Source: Talinum fruticosum (Eukaryota > Streptophyta > Magnoliopsida > Caryophyllales > Talinaceae). Taken from it: a stretch of 64,000 bases of DNA. Numbering within the stretch: the stretch's first letter is position 1; each line of letters starts with the position of its first letter. The notes beneath the pieces are model-generated. The model was not told the DNA's origin. It worked only from the letters and a program-made list of their open reading frames with translations, and did no database searches. The position numbers were made by a program, and so were the translations under genes. The stretch spans positions 1-64,000 of the forward strand of contig JAITYX010000017.1 of assembly GCA_021018815.1 (NCBI GenBank), read 5' to 3'. Shown in pieces: positions 36,882 to 46,865 of this stretch.

Positions 36882-38024
36882 ATGGCGATGGCGGACCACC
36901 AAGAAGCCCCACAAACTCAACCTCTCCCACCTCCAACTTTTCCATCTCATGATCAACAGTTGAACCAAGCAAATCTCGACCCCACGATCATCCCCAACGA
37001 TGATTTTGATTGGTCAAACCTCCTTGACTCCCCAACTGCAGGGTTAGTTTATAACCCTAACCCTAAAGATCATCATCATCATCAACATGACCAACCAAGT
37101 TCAGTCCTTGATTATGATCATCAAGGCAATAGTGATGGTGATAAAGGGTGTGTTTTAGCAGAAGCTGGGATGATCAACAACATAAATGGAAGTAATCTTC
37201 ATGAGGATAAGAGGAAGGAGATGACTACTACGAGGTCAAGAAAGACGAAGGTTGTTCCTCGATTCGCTTTCCAAACGAGGAGTTCTGAGGATATTCTCGA
37301 CGATGGGTATCGTTGGAGGAAATATGGCCAAAAATCCGTCAAAAATAACATCTATCCGAGGTATGTATGTGTTTATGGTGCTATCTATTGTGTACGATTA
37401 GGAGCACATACTTTTTGAACTCACAGATTTATTGGTTATTGTTTAACTTGTTTATACTGTATATGCTTCATGACGTTTTTCTTACTCGTTATTGAAGTGA
37501 TCTCTTTTAATACTGTGTACGTACTTCATTAAGAATTTGCCATGATTGGTGTTTAGATTCATTATCTTTTATTAGAGATTATATCTAATGACTTTTGTAG
37601 ATTTATTCGTGAAATTTAGGTGAAGAATAGATCGATCACTTTAATGGTTCTATTCGTACTATTTGCTCGAAAATTATGTTTCTACTTGAAACCATCATAG
37701 AACATGAAATATATGAACAAAGATAATATGTAATCGACAATATAAAAGGAGATGCATATAGACATCAGAGACTCATATCCCTATATAATTATCCGTTATG
37801 TTGTTAATAATGAAACAAGTAATTTGTTCACAAAAACACACAGGAGCTACTACAGGTGCAGCCATCTGACATGCAGTGTGAAGAAACAGGTGCAAAGGTT
37901 ATCGAAAGATTCGAGCATTGTTGTGACTACTTACGAAGGAGTTCACAATCACCCTTGTGAGAAGTTCATGGAAGCCCTTTCTCCTCTTCTTAACCAGATG
38001 AAATTTCTCTCTAGTTTAAGCTAG
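36882..38024 (+). CDS. WRKY group IIc transcription factor (WRKY43/24/56 type)
   Basis: Small nuclear W-box-binding regulator. Two exons, 36882-37360 and 37844-38024, joined in phase 2 for 219 residues. The N-terminus is Pro/Gln/His-rich, with a His run at residues 65 to 70. The domain reads [21 protein letters not shown], split by the conserved intron, then [18 protein letters not shown] and a C-X4-C-X23-H-X-H finger ending GVHNHPCEK. The protein stops 20 residues later, a short tail typical of this clade. The start is the first ATG in the frame; a CTAGCTGAG-rich leader and a CT tract lie upstream. From memory, Arabidopsis WRKY43 (At2g46130) lies in the paralogous block next to LEA14-like and NHL-like genes, the same neighbours as here. 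Confidence 0.93.
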
Positions 38025-38593
38025 CTAGCTATAATTAAAGCATCATCCACATTCAATTCTTAAGCCTGACTGATGAATGTTCCCCCAAATCTTATTCTGT
38101 TAACATTGAAGTTTTTAGACATACAAGTGACCTATATACAATGCATATGGAAATGCACATAGAAATGTATAAATGGATTCTATATGTGAAGACTTCGAGT
38201 ACGATTATGTAGCAGTTAAGTTGCAAATTATGATTGAATATGTGTTTAGTATTGTCACAATTTAATCAAGTTCTCGTAATTTTCTCGCTCCTTTTGCCTT
38301 TTGATGTTAAAGCTAAGGTTGCTTTCAAGGTTTAGATTTTAAATCTAGATTTTTAACACCAATTACCGAGACTTAATCCTCGACTACGTTTAATGATAGT
38401 TTTTATAATACTCGCTTTATTTTATATAATTTTTTCAAATACCGGCATCAAATATAAATACATTTTACTATGGGGGATCTTGGGATAAAGTTTCTAGTCA
38501 AAAGGCTTGAACTTATATAATTGTTTAGTATTACTACTCTAACTTATAAAGTAGTGATGTGAAGACACTTCACAGAATAATATACCTTGATGG

Positions 38594-38645
38594 ATCCCAC
38601 ATCGGTTACCTGAGGTTGATGAGAGACAAAGTGGAAAATAAAAAC
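38594..38645 (+). promoter_or_regulatory. U1 snRNA promoter: USE and TATA-like box
   Basis: ATCCCACATCG at 38594-38604 is a perfect plant upstream sequence element (RTCCCACATCG), 74 bases before the U1 start. The A-rich GAAAATAAAAAC at about 38634-38645 is in the place of the TATA box. This spacing is that of plant RNA polymerase II snRNA genes. Confidence 0.85.
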
Positions 38646-38667
38646 GGATGGAGATTTCAGAGGCAAC

Positions 38668-38830
38668 ATACTTACCTGGACGGGGTCTATGGGTGATCAA
38701 GAAGACTCATGGCCTAGGACAGTGGCCTCCATTGCACTTTGGAGGGGCACTGACCTAAGATCTCCCCAATGTGGGAGAGTCTACGTCATAATTTGTGGAA
38801 GTGGGGGCCTGCGTTCGCGCGGCCCCTGCC
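38668..38830 (+). ncRNA. U1: U1 spliceosomal snRNA gene
   Basis: Core of the U1 snRNP, which base-pairs with 5' splice sites. The RNA starts ATACTTACCTGGACGGGG with the splice-site-pairing ACTTACCT intact. It contains the stem-loop II block CCTCCATTGCACTTTGGAGG, the Sm site AATTTGTGG (38790-38798) and the closing stem GGGGGCCTGCGTTCGCGCGG. Length is 163 nt, as expected for a plant U1. The promoter has a USE. The 3' end is followed by CAGTTTAA, a match to the plant snRNA 3' box (CA(N)AGTNNAA). The match to U1 is from memory of plant U1 sequences. All key motifs are present, so it is likely functional. Confidence 0.93.
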
Positions 38831-38965
38831 TAATTTTCAGTTTAATTATTGTAATTATAAGCACGATTTCGTCGGCCTAGCAGATTACAGCGTTCCTGAC
38901 GTGGGCCTCAATATGTTGGCCATTGTGGACAAGAAGTCCACGTGGTCTACCTTGGAACTTACAAG

Positions 38966-39212
38966 TTCCCAAATCGGCTAGGCCAAGGTTTGAAGAGGTG
39001 GAAGAACCGAATGGAGATACTATGGAGAAACAATAATAGTGAAACTCGCTAAGGGCATAGTTTCTGGATGGGGTTTATGGGGGCGATCAAAGGCACATGG
39101 CTTAGGTTCGTGACCTCCATTGAATTGCACTTCGGAGGGGCACTAGCCTGGGATCTCCCCAAAGCAGAAAGGGCAAGTAACTGAGTGGATTTTGGACTAT
39201 GCCCTTAGCGAG
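38966..39212 (+). pseudogene. Decayed tandem U1 snRNA copy with its own damaged promoter
   Basis: A second U1-derived unit. TTCCCAAATCGG near 38966 is a damaged USE at about the right distance. The body from about 39060 to 39170 follows U1 in order: CTGGATGGGGTTTATGG, GATCAA, CACATGGCTTAGG, CCTCCATTGAATTGCACTTC, GGAGGGGCAC, GATCTCCCC. The splice-site-pairing start ACTTACCTGGAC has become AGTTTCTGGAT, and stem-loop IV is lost. A 17-bp perfect inverted repeat, CTCGCTAAGGGCATAGT at 39045-39061 and its complement at 39196-39212, closes the unit into a large hairpin. It is probably a pseudogene, though it could be transcribed as a variant. Confidence 0.75.
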
Positions 39213-39436
39213 TCGATATATACTAAAATAAGGATTAGGCTAATGTATTAGTATCGAAAAATGAGGACAAGTAATTCAATTATATGATCCATCGATTTTG
39301 AAAAGGGGTTGGGTCGATTAAAGAAACAAAGGGAAAGTTTCAACAGTGTCATCTACCACGCGGGTTTCACCCAGAAACTATTAGTTACCGTTTAGCTTTA
39401 CAGTGACAACCTGTTTAAGAAAAGTTACTGTAGAAT

Positions 39437-39558
39437 TGCTGGAAGTTCCCAGAAAAAACCCTCCTAAAATAAACGTATGCCACTTAATGCAGCGAGCACA
39501 CGGTGATCTTTAGTAAAAAGCGAAAGAGTAGTTCACATTTTGCTCACAGCATGGCTGC
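39437..39558 (-). ncRNA. U5: U5-like spliceosomal snRNA gene or pseudogene
   Basis: Read on the minus strand: TGTGAACTACTCTTTCGC, then loop I GCTTTTTAC (39521-39513), then TAAAGATCACCGTGTG, as in plant U5 where loop I with its stem reads CTTTCGCCTTTTACTAAAG. An Sm-like ATTTTAGG follows (about 39469-39462), then a short 3' hairpin CTGG...CCAG (39452-39439) and a 3'-box-like CTACAGTAAC. A perfect USE, GTCCCACATCG, is at 39636-39626, about 75 nt upstream. Two functional motifs differ from the usual U5: loop I has T where the invariant GCCUUUUAC has its second C, and the Sm site has an A in the U run. The gene may thus be a variant or a recent pseudogene. The ends are estimates. Confidence 0.7.
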
Positions 39559-39625
39559 GTGGGTAAAAGTGCAGGATGGGGAGAGATTAATACGAAGCGT
39601 CTTGCCTAGGATTCACTTCAGACAC

Positions 39626-39636
39626 CGATGTGGGAC
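39626..39636 (-). promoter_or_regulatory. Upstream sequence element (USE) of the U5-like gene
   Basis: GTCCCACATCG on the minus strand is a perfect match to the plant snRNA USE. CGTATTAATCT about 40 nt downstream may be the TATA box. Confidence 0.8.
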
Positions 39637-40330
39637 GTTTCAGTTCTTCTCCGAGTGTACAGTGTACTATATGCCCGCTAATTTTATGCGGCTCTGCAAA
39701 TAATCAATAATACTCGGTGGAAAACAGGTATCGTGTTTCACAATTTAAACAATTCCATTGTTGAGGAATCAATGAATTAATGAAAACATTTATTGCTTCA
39801 TGGTAATAGATTTGTATATCCGAATTATATCGTGATTCCGAAATTTATTCTAAAGTACTATTTTCCTTTGTTAACGATCTTCTTAAATTACAATTTTTTT
39901 TCTCGGTACCAAATCACATTTTGTTATTTTCACAAAATTTATTATCTATCAATTAGGATTTTAATTTCTTAAAATATGTGCTTTCTTTCATTTAAAAAGA
40001 ACATTATAAGACGAAAGAAAACTAAAATATTCGTTTCAGTGCTTATAGGGCATTTTCTAATAAATGGAGCTTACTAAACTTTCAAAAAAAAATTCAATTA
40101 CAAACACTTCCAAATGACTAATAAAAGCGTAGTAATTGAAGATTATGAATAAATGATATTTAGATACATGTATGAACTATAGTAAAATTTATGAAATTAT
40201 AATCAGATATTTAAATTCAAATATCATCCGTATAACAACTTTTGTATGTCCTTTCAAACTCAAAAAATATTTTTTATTTAAAAAATAATATTAAAGTATT
40301 TTAATCAACCTATATTCACGTAGCACTCAT

Positions 40331-40560
40331 AAAATTTCGTCCGACCCAAAAAATCGGATCCGGGTATGTTTTTTGTCGAAATTTTAAATTTCGATATAAA
40401 ATGTTCTTATTTATGCTTGCTCGAACCCGATTTTAACCCAAAATTACGCTTATTTAAATTATCCGACCCGAAAAAATTAAGTATCCAACAAAAAATTTTA
40501 TCCGATGATCGATTTATCTAACCCAAATTTAACCCAAATCCGAATTTTTGCCAATACTCG
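40331..40560 (+). repeat. Dispersed repeat family A, copy 3
   Basis: Begins AAAATTTCGTCCGACCC, contains AAATTATCCGACCCG, and ends TTTTTGCCAATACTCG. It is the closest partner of 36081-36340. The hAT-like element at 40569 begins right after it. Confidence 0.6.
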
Positions 40561-40983
40561 TACCTATGGTTAGGGATGTAAACGAACCGAGCCGGCTCAT
40601 CGAGCACTCGGGCTCGGGCTCGAGTCAAACCGAGCTCGAGCTAAACCCCAAGCCACAAGCCGAGTCCGAGCACGAGCAAGGCTCGGCTCGGTTAGGCTCG
40701 ATTTAGGATAAATAGTTTTTTTCCCTAAAAATACTTGTGCGGAGAATATAAAATTACCTCTAAAATCATCAAAAATTTATTCAAATTTTTATTTTTGAAA
40801 TCTAATAAAAAATATAGAATTTAACTTCAATTATAATCTTAAATTTAAAAACTTTTAAAGAAAATTCAAAAAAAAAAGTGAGCCGAGCCCGACCCTACAC
40901 TTGAGTCGTCCGAGCCCAACCCGAAGCATACCGAGCCGGAGCCGAGCTAAATTATAACCGAGCTGAGCCCGAGCCTACCTATG
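40561..40983. mobile_element. hAT-like insertion with 8-bp target duplication
   Basis: TACCTATG at 40561-40568 and again at 40976-40983 flanks a 407-bp insertion (40569-40975), the 8-bp duplication size of hAT elements. The insertion starts GTTAGGGATGTAAACG and is full of GAGCTCGAGCC and CCGAGCC words near both ends, with an AT-rich centre. The right end lacks a matching terminal inverted repeat, so it may be truncated or diverged. Confidence 0.6.
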
Positions 40984-41524
40984 AATATTAACAATGAATG
41001 AATGAATGATAATGGATGATATCGTATTCAAATGAAACGGAGCACAAGAAGACAGAGAAATGGGCGTGGATGGGCCCATAACTTGCTAATCCGATTCGGG
41101 CCATCTTTATTAAATTAGCCCACGTCGGTAGCATAATAAGTCATTTAAGATATAATTTTTTTCCTTTTTTTTTTGTCGGTAAGTCAAACGCGTAGACTTG
41201 AACTTTTGGTTTTTGTTCGGAGGGGCGGAGCCATTAATCAATGAACCCGAATACGCGGCGAACCATGTTCTCCTCCTCACACCGCCATCTCTCCCACTTT
41301 CGGTGTCCATTTAATTTACAACAATAAATAAATGCTATTAGTACTTTTGATCTACTTTTTTGTGCTTAATTTACACTAAAAGTGTATGATTCTCTCCCTA
41401 ACTTTATTTGTATTTTACTCCACATGATTTTAATTACCAAATTTATAATTCAAATTATAAGAAAAAATTACCTAAAGTTGAAATGATTGGTTTTATTTTA
41501 ACTTTCTCTTCTCTTCTATTTACT

Positions 41525-41680
41525 CGTAAGGAGGAATAAGGTTTGTAAAGAGTTGTACGGAGTTATAAGGAAAACTTTAAGGGATTGTAAATAGCTCTAA
41601 GCGGATGTAAGGAACGACAAATAGACTTTAGCGGTTATAAGGAATTGTAACAGGTTGAAATATAGTGGTAAGGTTAAATA
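41525..41680. repeat. TTACAAC-type array, reverse orientation
   Basis: Read as TTGTAAAGAGTTGTACGGAG and GGATTGTAAATAGCTCTAAG units of about 11 bp, the reverse complement of the pattern at 15366-15655. Confidence 0.6.
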
Positions 41681-41970
41681 GAACAAGAATTAGAGTATTA
41701 GAAACGCTTGTTCAATGTGTTTTTGGATTTTAATTCTCAATTTTAATAGAGTCAAGCTAGTGTTAGTTTATCATAAAGATAAAAACTCTCTTATTACAGA
41801 TTAACCTCAAATCGTAAGACTTGAATATAAAACTTTATTTAAGAGAAATTAATATCAAACTAGTTGAATCAATCGAGTATTGATTAGAGACCGTTGTTTA
41901 AACTATACCTATCAAAAAAATAAAATAAAAAGAAAAGAGAAAGTATGAAGTACAATCTATTCTTATTTTT

Positions 41971-42210
41971 TACTCCCTCTGTCTCAATTTAATTGCATGA
42001 TTTGACAAAATATAAATTTTAAGGAAATCAGTCAATAAGATATAAATTAACCATTATATCCTAATTATTTTATATTATTAATTATTATATTTTAATTATT
42101 ATAAGAATATTTAAAGCAAGAAGCCTAAATTATATATATATAATTAAAAATCAAGTAAATAATTTTAAACATTAAAAAAATAACAAGTAAATAATACGAG
42201 ACTGAGGGAT
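41971..42210. mobile_element. Stowaway-like MITE
   Basis: Starts TACTCCCTCTGTCTCAATT, the classic plant Stowaway end with its TA target. It ends with CGAGACTGAGGGA, which is the inverted counterpart. The interior is AT-rich and non-coding. Confidence 0.75.
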
Positions 42211-42464
42211 TATTATTCATATATGACCTTACAGAATAATACATTGTACTTCAAAGTGTAGAATCTAACAACGAGAGGAAGTCAACTAAGGAGAAGGACA
42301 AGAAGGGAAGTGGTGGCAATAAGTTGGTGGTGGGAGGGGACACCCCAGGGAATATCTCTCACATAAATTACAAATTATTGAGACGAGATCCATTCTAATT
42401 TTCAAGCAAATATAGTAGACAGAATAAAGGGATCAGGTCAGTGTAGCAAGAATATCGAACAAAA

Positions 42465-43710
42465 ATGGAGGCGGTGAAGGAATTCGTATCGGGGAAGATC
42501 GCTGAAATGCCAAAACCAGAAGCCACCTTCCAGGACTTGGACTTGAAGGGCGTCGCCAGGGACGGCATAACCTATCTCGCCAAGATCGCCGTTAGCAACC
42601 CCTACCCCGTTTCTCTCCCTATTTGTGAGGTCGATTACTCCCTCAAGAGCGCTGACAGGTATTTATTTTTCCCTTCATTTCCTCAGGTCGATTCCATCTT
42701 GTATTTTGTTATGTCGTACTGTGAAGTCTCTTAAATCCTTTTAGGCTTTCACCCATGATCGAGAAAGAAACTGTCATTTGATTAGGAAATTTCTGGTGGA
42801 AATCAGTTATTGATCAATGGGTTGAATTTATTTTGTTCTGGAATCACTTGATTGTTGGAGGGTTTGTCTTTGATGCTTTGTTTATCGAAATCGAGCTAAT
42901 GTTTGATTATCAAACTGTGATCTAAGTATATGAGAGTATAGGGCAATCAATCTGCGATCATCCCTGCTTTTGTCATGACTCTGGCAAAGTCTACATGTGT
43001 GAAGCTTCCTTCCACTTCTTCCGCGTGATAATTACGCCCATCACCATCCAAACCTCAACCAGCTCTTTCAACTTTCAAGTTGTCACCTTGTACATCAGCT
43101 GAAAACTAAAAGGTAGGAAACTAAGGGTAACCGATAGATCTGACCAAACTGACCCGAGACCCAGAATATGAATGAAATGACACGTACCAATACTTGATTG
43201 AATGTACTCATCTAAAAATGGACCCGAAACTTCCATGTTCTTTAGTAACATGTATCTTTGAATGAATTTAAAGGGCAGTTGTCACCTGTAGATTGAGTGT
43301 ATCCTTCATCAACAGAAGAAGAGTTTGAATCCCAATTTACTTAAGGTCAATGTGAACAGAAAGCATCCATGACCTTTACTAACATGTATCTTCGAATCGA
43401 ATAAAATGTTTGTAGGGAGATACTATCAGGAAGAATGCCGGACCCAGGCTCGTTGCACAGAAAGGAGACAACAGTACTAGAAGTGCCTCTGAAAGTGCCG
43501 CACAGCATAGTTCTGAGCATAGTGAAGGATGTTTTCTCCGACTGGGACATCGACTACGAGCTCAAAGTAACCCTCATCATCGATCTCCCTGTCATTGGCA
43601 ACTTCAAAATTCCCATCACTCAAAAGGGCGAGGTCAAGCTCCCTAGCATCGGAGACCTGTTCAAGGGAGGTAACGACGGTGAAGACAAAGAGAAGGAGGA
43701 CAAAAATTGA
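42465..43710 (+). CDS. LEA14-type group 2 late embryogenesis abundant protein
   Basis: Small, probably cytosolic LEA_2/WHy-fold protein linked to desiccation and abiotic stress in its family. Two exons, 42465-42658 and 43416-43710, join in phase for 162 residues. Characteristic parts are DLKGVARDGITYLAKIAVSN, NPYPVSLPICEVDYSLKSAD, a PLKVPHSIVLSIVKDV block and DWDIDYELKVTLIIDLPVIG; the end is lysine-rich and acidic. There is no signal peptide or membrane segment. The position between the WRKY43-type and NHL-type genes fits At2g46140 from memory. The end of this gene is copied, together with the downstream cystatin-like gene, near 45.2 kb. Confidence 0.93.
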
Positions 43711-44760
43711 TCAGGATGATGATGTGATGACTACTGAAGAAGCTGAGCCCCCATTTTTTCTGTTTCTCTTCATGTTCGAACTGACTTGGCTAGACTTGTG
43801 TTTTATGATACCCCATTTTGGGGTGTTTTACATCGATTTTCTGTTGTTTTTCACAGTTTCATCTCGAACAGTACTCAGTCATTTCGATATATACTAGTTC
43901 TAATTAAGGTCTTTGTCACTCTTATGTTCTTATTTGCTTTGCTTCAAGCTGTAAGTTATGATTAAAACAAAAATGTATGAATATTAGATCCAAGAAAAAT
44001 TTTGTATCGGTAAATCACGAAGATATAGGATTCGGTTACCTGATAAATGTGATACAAAAATCTATAATTACTAGGTAGATATATCAATGTAAATTCCGAT
44101 TAATTTTCAATGTGATTAATGGCACCCTAAAGAAAACATAAGAACTCAAGCTCAACTACAAATACACCCTCAAAAACCCCCACACCAATCAAGTGACCAA
44201 AAACCCACAACAATAGTACAAGTGAGCGAGGCAAAAGAGACATTCATGATCAAAATGTCAAGCTTACTTCTGTTTCTTGCCATGTCTCTTCCCACCATGT
44301 CATTTCTCCAAGTCTCAGCCAGAGTTGCCAATGGACTACCACCCGAACACCCACCGGAGATCCAGCCAACACTGACCGGAGAGGAGGGGGCTCACCATGA
44401 CCTGACCAGTGACCCTGATTTAGAATTCTTCGCGTATGAGCTTGGCCACAGGGCAGTGGCAAGGTACAACGAGGGGAGGGACGCCAAGGGTGATAACCGG
44501 ATGCATTTAGAAATGGTGAAAGTGATTTATGCTGAGATGTACGGCATCAAATATTGGCTCACCATTCAGGCGAGAAGGATGCATACTCCTGATGAATGTA
44601 CTTACAAAGTAGCTCTGTTTGAGCCAAACCAGATAAATGAGGGTGATATTCTACCGCCTATGGCACATGATTGACAATCATCTTAGGGTTTTATGCCATC
44701 ATACATATGCAATAAACTTTCTTCAAAATTCTATTTCCCATACAATAATGGGAGTTTTTT
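43704..44760 (+). repeat. Tandem segmental duplication, left unit
   Basis: From the last codons of the LEA14-type gene (AAAATTGATCAGGATGATGA) through the first cystatin-like gene. The right unit starts at 45206 (AAAATTGTTCAGGATGATGA) and runs through the second cystatin-like gene to about 46580. The left breakpoint lies at the LEA stop codon. The right unit is about 270 bp longer before the start codon because of a MITE-like insertion. Confidence 0.8.
44246..44674 (+). CDS. Secreted cystatin-like protein, copy 1
   Basis: 142 residues in one exon. MIKMSSLLLFLAMSLPTMSF then LQVSA is a signal peptide. The body has LGHRAVARYNEGRDAKG, similar to the LARFAV-N helix of phytocystatins, then MVKVIYAEMY, YWLTIQARR and CTYKVALFEP, matching the cystatin beta strands in order. 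The usual QxVxG inhibitory loop is not evident, so protease inhibition is uncertain. Compared with copy 2 it has lost about 80 bp near the end, so its C-terminal LYQP-type segment is missing. The start is the ATG at the signal peptide; a TATAAATA-like CTACAAATACACCC lies about 90 bp upstream. Similar names elsewhere: cysteine proteinase inhibitor-like. The cystatin call rests on fold pattern only. Confidence 0.7.
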   Translation: MIKMSSLLLFLAMSLPTMSFLQVSARVANGLPPEHPPEIQPTLTGEEGAHHDLTSDPDLEFFAYELGHRAVARYNEGRDAKGDNRMHLEMVKVIYAEMYGIKYWLTIQARRMHTPDECTYKVALFEPNQINEGDILPPMAHD

Positions 44761-44819
44761 TCAATGTGTCATCTAACAAAGTTTCTGTTTAAGGATATTT
44801 TTATGAGCCCGTTCCATTT

Positions 44820-44935
44820 ATATGTAATGTTGTAAGTTGTAAGAATTTGTAAGAAAATGTAAGAAGATGTAAGATAGTTGTGAACTTAGTTATAAAAATG
44901 TTATAAAGATCCGTAAGATTGTAAATTAAATCTAA
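44820..44935. repeat. TTACAAC-type array, reverse orientation
   Basis: Units such as TTGTAAGTTGTAAGAATTTG and TAAGAAAATGTAAGAAGATG, about 10 bp apart, between the two cystatin-like genes and therefore inserted after the duplication or lost from one unit. Confidence 0.6.
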
Positions 44936-45344
44936 ATAAAATATGATCAAAGGATATTATGAAATCCTTTGGCCAAGGGGCGCTGCTTGCTTCTTACAAC
45001 CAGTATATTTTACATTTAGTCTCTTTTTCAATTAAATACTTTTTTTAAACAATTTTATGGTAAATGATAAAAAGAAAAGTATCTTCACAATAATAGTGAT
45101 TTCAACTGTTTACTAACCTTTTAAAAAATACAAAACAGATGGTACTCAACCTATTTAAGTTATAGAAAAAATTCTTACCTGGAATATTATTTAAAATAAA
45201 AAATTGTTCAGGATGATGATGTGACGACTATTGAAGAAGCTAACCCCCATTTTTAGTACTTCTTTTCATGTTTGAAATGATTCAGCCTAGACTCGTATGT
45301 TTTATGATGTCTCATTTTTAGTAGTTTATATGGATCTTTTAAAT

Positions 45345-45595
45345 ATATATAACTTGAATTAATTTTTTATTTTATAATTTTAATGTCATATTAATTACTA
45401 ATTTTATCAATTTTATCCTTATTAATTAATTTTTCTCTCCTTTTTTAGTAATTTTATTTAAATGAAATCTTAATGCAATTTCGTCTATTAATACAAACTT
45501 TATCATAAAATATTATATTTCTTTAGTATTTCCTCGTATAATCTTAAAACGACAATTATTTTGAAACAGACATAATATTTTTGATATACTAGTTC
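45345..45595 (+). mobile_element. Decayed Stowaway-like MITE in the right duplication unit
   Basis: Matches the body of the element at 49443-49719 (TATAATTTTAATGTCATATT, then TTATCCTTATTAATT, then AAAACGACAATTATTTTGAA). Its presence accounts for the extra length of the right duplication unit. Confidence 0.55.
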
Positions 45596-46017
45596 TCATT
45601 TACTTCTTTGTTGCTCTTACTTTCTTATTTTCTTCTCTTGATGCTATTAATTAATGATTAAACAAAAACATATGAATATTAGATGGGAGAAAATTTTATG
45701 AAAGATATTTTCTCATCCCTCAAATGAAGTACAACTTCAATTTATTGGATTAAAAATGAAATACAAAATTGTATTTTCGGAATTATAATCGAAAAAAAGC
45801 ATAATATAGGATTCGATAATTGTGATCACATGTAATCTACCTGAGAAAAATACACAAAATCTATAATTAATAGGTAGATATATCAACATAAACCCTTATT
45901 AATATTCAATATAATTAATGCGACCCCAAAAAAACACAGGAGCTCAACTATAAATACCCCCTCAAAACCTCACCAAGAACCCACAACAGTACAAGTGAGT
46001 GAGGCGAAAATACAGTC

Positions 46018-46527
46018 ATGATCAAAATGTCAAGCTTTCTTCTCTTCCTCGCCATTTCTCTTCCGATCATCTCATGCCTCCAAGTCTCAGCCAGTGGACT
46101 ACGAGGGGTCCTTCCGACACTGCCGGTCAGAGAAGAGAGGGTTCGCTACGACCTGACCTTAAACCCTGATCTCGAATTCTTCTTGCATGATCTTGCCCAG
46201 CAGGCAGTGGCCAAGTACAACCAGGAGCGAGACGCCAAGGGTGACAACGGAATGCATTTCGAACTGGTGCAAGTGATCCATGCCGATATGTACCCCGAAC
46301 GAAGGGGCCTCAAATATAGGCTCACCATTACTGCCAGAAGGGAGTTTTCTCCGAATGAATGTACGTACAGAGTAGTTCTCTTTGAGCCCCCCAGATCAAT
46401 GAGAGTGAAACTGTACCAACCAGGTGGGAGCCCAGAATCAAACTCCTTCAGTTTAAGACCTTGGAAGGGAAGTGTTGATATAATGTACTTAGCTGTGGCA
46501 CATGATTTATATTACCAATCATCTTAG
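46018..46527 (+). CDS. Secreted cystatin-like protein, copy 2
   Basis: 169 residues in one exon. It opens with a signal peptide very like that of copy 1 (MIKMSSFLLFLAISLPIISC). The body carries PDLEFFLHDLAQQAVAKYNQ, then FELVQVIHADMY, YRLTITARR, CTYRVVLFEPP and VKLYQP, in the order of a cystatin domain. The QVIHA stretch loosely resembles QxVxG but ends in Ala and sits earlier than the loop, so inhibitory activity is doubtful. This copy is longer than copy 1 at the C-terminus. It has a TATAAATA box (ACTATAAATACCCCC) about 65 bp upstream, in a region also duplicated. It shares about two thirds of its residues with copy 1. Confidence 0.7.
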   Translation: MIKMSSFLLFLAISLPIISCLQVSASGLRGVLPTLPVREERVRYDLTLNPDLEFFLHDLAQQAVAKYNQERDAKGDNGMHFELVQVIHADMYPERRGLKYRLTITARREFSPNECTYRVVLFEPPRSMRVKLYQPGGSPESNSFSLRPWKGSVDIMYLAVAHDLYYQSS

Positions 46528-46865
46528 GCTTGTATGCTATCATATATATGTATGCAATAAACTTTCTTCAAAGATTATAGTTTCAGATTCATCGATAAGA
46601 TTGTTTTTTTACATGGCAAGTCTATCGGGGTCATTTTACCAAATTTTTTTATTTAAAGATATGTTCATGGGATATATGAGATCAACGAGGGACATTAAAA
46701 AATTGTAATAAACTTATTCAATTTTTACAATGGTGGGATATGAAAATCTACCTAAAAAGCAATTCATCAAATCATTTACAGGTACATTTTTTTATTGAAA
46801 TCTGCCTCAAAAAAATTAAATGGATTTACGAAAGTAAAAATGTCAAGATCATGTTGAATAGTAAC

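Larger units (their letters stand above)
39720..42460. other. Intergenic repeat-rich region
   Basis: No gene is seen. It holds a family A repeat, a hAT-like insertion, a TTACAAC-type array and a Stowaway-like MITE (each listed), embedded in AT-rich DNA. Confidence 0.65.

Noticed and set aside
38580..39640. First read as LTR or SINE debris because of the CCCACATCGG motif
   Set aside because: The motif is the USE of snRNA genes, and the downstream sequence is U1, so the snRNA reading is better.
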